Shown: positions 59,927 through 64,000 of the stretch, one piece after another
How the letters are laid out: each line of letters begins with the position of its first letter
Numbering within the stretch: position 1 is the first letter of the stretch
Source: Tanypteryx hageni
Lineage: Eukaryota > Arthropoda > Insecta > Odonata > Petaluridae
Direction of reading: 5' to 3'
DNA length: 64,000 nucleotides
NCBI GenBank assembly: GCA_028673005.1
Contig: CM054115.1
Location: 59,894,907 to 59,958,906 of the forward strand
Translations under genes and position numbers: made by a program
Notes under the pieces: generated by a model
Seen by the model: only the letters and a program-made list of their open reading frames with translations
Database searches by the model: none
Told to the model about the DNA's origin: nothing

Positions 59927-62900
59927 AATATTTATAGAACGCAAAAGTTAGCCGAACGAGGAAAAAACAACGCGTATTAATTTCGATCGCTGAAAAAATC
60001 GTAAATTAGCAGCGAATGGCATTCCTCGGTTTGCTTTTGCATTATTTCAAGCCGTACGCGTCAGTATAAAACTATCCCAGAAAGTAGGAAAAGAAAGGAT
60101 TTGGTGCCGTAACAAGAGAATGTGGATGCAACCGTTAGCAACGTTGAGGGAAGGCAGAAAACGGTTCGACCCGTCTCTTGGACGAATCTTTTAATTTTTC
60201 TTTCGAAGACGGAGAACTTGCTCTCTCTTTCGGGTGGTTGTTACGCCATTTTTTTGTTTCGGAAAACAATTGTTTCCACGTTGTCGTACTTTCTTTCCCG
60301 TCGTGTTACGTTCTCCTTTACTTTCCAGGCCTCTCTGCGACGTCTGAAACCATTGTTTCTGTCCCTCACGTCAAGCGGAATGCTTTTCATTGCATCGCGA
60401 CCGACCTGTCTTTTACATCTCTCCTCGAAGTGAAGTAATATCACGTTCGGTACTTGCTTTTAAGGTTGCGATTCTAAAAAAGAGATTTGCGTGCGAAGGG
60501 TTTTAGAGACACAATTTTCCTGGAGAATTTGTCGTGTTTGTCGAAGTTGATTCAACTCACGGAATGGTTTCTTCGGACGTTTGATTAATAGATCGAATTT
60601 AATTTTCGCGAGTTAATAGGGTTTTTAGTAAGGTGATCATGGAAGATAAAAGCCAATATATCTCTGTGTGAGCTTATGTATGTTTATGTTATGAAGTGTC
60701 CATATAATCTATGAGATATCTTTCATTAAATTATTAATGTGTATATCGCGGAGTCTATAAATTATATGTTCAGGAGTTTAAAACAAACCAATAAAATTAC
60801 AGTTTTTTTAACGAATGCCAGACTATGTCGTATAAGTATTCGCAAAAGTAAAAGATGACTTGAATAAATATATAGATATTTTCATAACATATCACATTTA
60901 TATTTCTCAAATAAATTAGACAGATGGATCGCTAACAACGGTATCGTAAAACAATATAAGAAATTAAAGTACAATGTCATTATTTTCTGTCGGTTTATCA
61001 GTCATAAATTGAATTTGTCAATTTCCGTTGGACGAAACTAAGATGTCACATTTTTAAAGGTTGATGGAAATAAATTCTCAATAATGAATTTTAAAAATTG
61101 AATTGTCATAGAAATGTTTTAAATCTTCATGGAAAATACAGCGGCTACATTTTTAGGAAAAATTTTCCTCACTTTGTGTAACGTCTTATAACGTATTCAC
61201 CGCATCAAAACACTTGTATATGGTTTATTTTTGCCTCCCTTTTTTAAATATAAATGTATTTAATTAGAATTAAATGTAGTCTACCAATATCGATCATTTT
61301 AATGGAATAGAAGGGATGGTAGCTTTTGATTTCTGGGTGCATATATTTCGGATAAAATAAGTAGATATATAAGAGACAAGGGAAGACTTCAGTCTGTGAA
61401 ATTGACTCATTCTAAAGAAAAAGAAAATATAAAGATATTTGTTACAATAACTATATTAACGATATATTTGTTAACAACAAGGTTTTTTTGATCTGTCTCG
61501 TTTGAAGATGTTGCATTGCGACGAGATCAGGTCGTGAATGAAGTCATTCGTAATAGCGTATTTGTCGCAATGTTTTTATCCATTTTCCTTTGCGTTACAA
61601 TGGACAAACATCCTTTATCAAACCATTTCCAAGAAAAATTTTTTTATCTCTTTAAAATTACTAATTGCCTCAAAAATTTTCCTTCTTTTGTCTTTTACAT
61701 CCCTTGGCATCTCACGAGTATGTTTTCGTTCCTACGGCTTCGAACTTAAAACCACACTACTCTGCGTAAACCTTTCTCTCACTTTCCCTTTTTCATCTTT
61801 TCCTTTCTCCTCACCGTCCGCATCTCCGATTCTTGTTATACCTTCTCTCCTTATCTTCTCCTTTGTTTTTCAGGTTCTTTATTTACTTCGCTCTCTTTCT
61901 CTACCCCTCTCCGTTTACTTTTACCGAATTCGGACTTCCTCGAATCTCGGGGAGGGGAGTTAGGGGGTGGGGGATGCCGAAAGAAAAACAAATTAAACGA
62001 CTCGAGCCGTATGTGGCCTGGAGTGCAGAATAAAGAGAGATAAACTCACGAGTTTTGCGGAGAGGGAAATAATGGTGGAATAGGGAGTAGAGAGAGAGAG
62101 GAAAATAATGAGGAAGGTCAAAGTTGATGCGTAAGGAGAAGGAGAGAGGTTTTCGCTTGCGTTCGCCCGTGTGATGTGACCAGGGTCTCCTTTTGGGGGA
62201 TGGTATACTAACTCGTTCCCCTCTTTCATTCGCTTTTTCCAAGCACCACCACGTCCTTTCTTAGCGTCCTTCTTCTTTTCTTTTCCGATGTCTCTCACCC
62301 TGGCAGATATGCTTTTGATTCGACTTTATTTCCTGTCCGAGCCATTATAAAAATATATCACCGGTATTTTTTATTTTCCTTTGAGTTACGTTGTGTGGAC
62401 CTCTGGTTAATTTGACCTTATAAGTTTTCTCTATGCGAAGTAGGTCGAGCGAGTTTAAGTTGCGTATCTGTCATTTCGACGACGACGTAGTGGAGACTCT
62501 TTCAGGTTCGGTTTTTATTTGTATCGGGAGAGAGAGAAATTGTAGGATGAATTTTCGCCATGGAATGGACTCGAATCTGGCAGAGGGAGACTAAATTCAA
62601 ATGTTTTTTATTTTTTATTCAACGTCTTCTAATTTTTAGGTAAAGAAGAACGTTATACATTTTAAAAATATAGAAAGCAGTGAAACTTGTCTCCAAAATT
62701 TAATAGCATTGGTAATTGACCAGTTTGGAAGTTTAAAGGGCAGCTGGTCTCTGTCATTCGGGCCCCATTTCATAATTAGGCTAATTATCCTGTATAATTG
62801 ATTTCAGTAAATAGAATTTTTCGTTAACGTATTCTCTCCAACTTAGAACATTATATTTTTAATGTATTTGTTGTTTTATTCTTTCGTTCTTCGCAGAAGA

Positions 62901-62984
62901 ATTTTCTTATTATTAACTCTGGAAAAGTAATTTTCAGTAACACTAAGATACCCTACGTTATTTATAGAATTAAATGAATTATAA
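59927..62984. other. Non-coding stretch between the two inverted copies
   Basis: Mainly AT-rich with a C/T-rich block at about 61770-61920. ORFs near 60122-60438 and 61516-61963 show no domain. If the flanking repeats are element termini this would be the element's interior, but I see no transposase. Confidence 0.45.
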
Positions 62985-63690
62985 AAAATCTGACTTGGTC
63001 ACCATACCTGTAGTATTTCTAAAAATTCCAAATCGGTTAAATGATAATAAATAATAAGGAACTGCAAGAAAATTTTTGACTTTACAAAGAACAGAAATAA
63101 ACTCAAACCATAGCCTTCTGATATTGGATATAGCCACGAAGCTCCAACAATAAAGAAAATAAAAAGGAGCGTTGCTAAGACGTCACTAAGCGTAAAGTGT
63201 TTAGAATAGTCGCCGGTAGGTGGTGTGGTGGTGGCAGATAAAAACTAGTTTTAAGATATCTCTTAGACAATACATTATATTAGAAAATATTTCAAACAAA
63301 CGTTTTAGAAAATTAACTTTCCTACATTGTATATTCCAGTAAATGTTTACGTATATAAAATATTAAAGCAAACATTTCAAAACATCGGATAAGTGACAAA
63401 AGTAAACTTCCATTTCCGTTTGACCGATTTTTACCAAAAACTTAACAACTCCCACCCCTTTAACAAAAATGTCAAATATAAAATTTCGCGTTGACCTGAT
63501 TAATAGTTTTTGAGTTATGGCACCCAAAAAATTACTATCACATACACACAGGCAAACAAACATCATCGAGAAAATGGTCGAAATGTGTTAAGGGATCTCA
63601 AAACGTGTATTTTCGTTGAAATCTCGAAATCGGTTTTTTTTTAATGAAAACAACAGGTTCTTGCCCCTGTAATATACATGGAGAAAATGA
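62985..63690 (-). repeat. Inverted dispersed repeat, longer copy
   Basis: Opposite-orientation partner of 59430-59926. It additionally contains TTGACCGATTTTTACC-type and ACACACAGGCAAACAAAC motifs (about 63420-63560), of a style widespread in arthropod mobile DNA. A 67-codon minus-strand ORF here is repeat-derived. Confidence 0.75.
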
Positions 63691-64000
63691 AAATGATGTC
63701 TTCAACCTGAATTTTTTGATTTATTGTTATTTTTCTTCTGATAAAACGACCACAAATTATCTAAAATGTAATTGGGTATAATTATTTTTTAAATATCGGC
63801 TTTGATTTGTATGCTATTTATTTTATATTTTATTCCCAAAATATTTTAAACTTATTTAATTTAATTATTTCTATCGGTGATATATTCGCATTTAATCCAG
63901 TGCAGATCATACAGTTTCAAAATTTTCAATTTTTTAGTTTTTAAATAAGATTTTTGACATTTTATTTCGCTTTCAGTTCAACTATATATTTACATCAACA
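63691..64000. other. Non-coding AT-rich end of the window
   Basis: Nothing recognised in this AT-rich stretch. Confidence 0.6.

Noticed and set aside
1..64000. CRISPR arrays, bacterial operons, phage genes or a novel defence system
   Set aside because: There are no regularly spaced repeats with unique spacers, no Shine-Dalgarno-preceded collinear ORFs and no such domains. The DNA is plainly eukaryotic and the repeats are transposons and microsatellites.
1..64000. Endogenous viral elements or LTR retroelements
   Set aside because: I saw no gag, protease, integrase or capsid motif and no paired long terminal repeats; the reverse transcriptases present are of non-LTR type.

Overview
This is eukaryotic, gene-poor DNA, most likely from an arthropod and probably an insect with a repeat-rich genome. 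It is AT-rich, carries (AT)n, (CT)n and (GT)n microsatellites, has no dense or collinear ORFs, and holds decayed eukaryotic mobile elements: non-LTR retrotransposons, Helitrons, piggyBac, hAT, MITEs and tRNA-derived SINEs. I cannot fix the insect order from sequence alone. There is no operon, no CRISPR array, no rRNA and no convincing tRNA gene. No complete host gene is visible. The window reads as intergenic or deep intronic sequence, with one credible isolated coding-exon candidate (15820-15905).

Layout. 1-9.8 kb: unique AT-rich DNA with pyrimidine-rich islands and one segment resembling a conserved non-coding element. 9.8-17.8 kb: a lone hAT-like terminus; a piggyBac remnant (11549-14896) into which a Helitron (12582-14255) inserted, itself holding a 201-bp MITE; a truncated SINE; the exon candidate; and a 5'-truncated LINE on the minus strand. 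19.9-22.9 kb: a second minus-strand LINE abutting a hAT-associated fragment, then a SINE. 24-24.6 kb: a C/T-rich minisatellite. 25.2-29.1 kb: a complete but dead DNA transposon with about 150-bp inverted repeats, encoding a broken copy of a protein family I recognise as multicopy in arthropods; an 830-bp non-autonomous element is inserted in its left terminal repeat.

33.5-35.6 kb: two Helitron helicase C-terminal remnants, the first with a textbook hairpin plus CTAG terminus. 40.7-42.7 kb: a plus-strand LINE with a recognisable 3' end. 45.7-48.4 kb: a hAT-type element with an 8-bp target duplication, filled with a second copy of the 830-bp element, a small hAT MITE and a SINE. 51.4-53.7 kb: a SINE and a 1.2-kb non-autonomous hAT element. 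57.4-58.3 kb: a very long pyrimidine-rich tract. 59.4-63.7 kb: an inverted pair of about 0.5-0.7 kb repeats.

The genes do not work together; the only shared logic is the insertion history. Every element-encoded protein seen is truncated or carries stops, so none should be active. The most informative result is that the protein remnant at 26455-28410 lies inside a bounded element with terminal inverted repeats, which ties that family to a DNA transposon. I did not find a convincing new cellular system.
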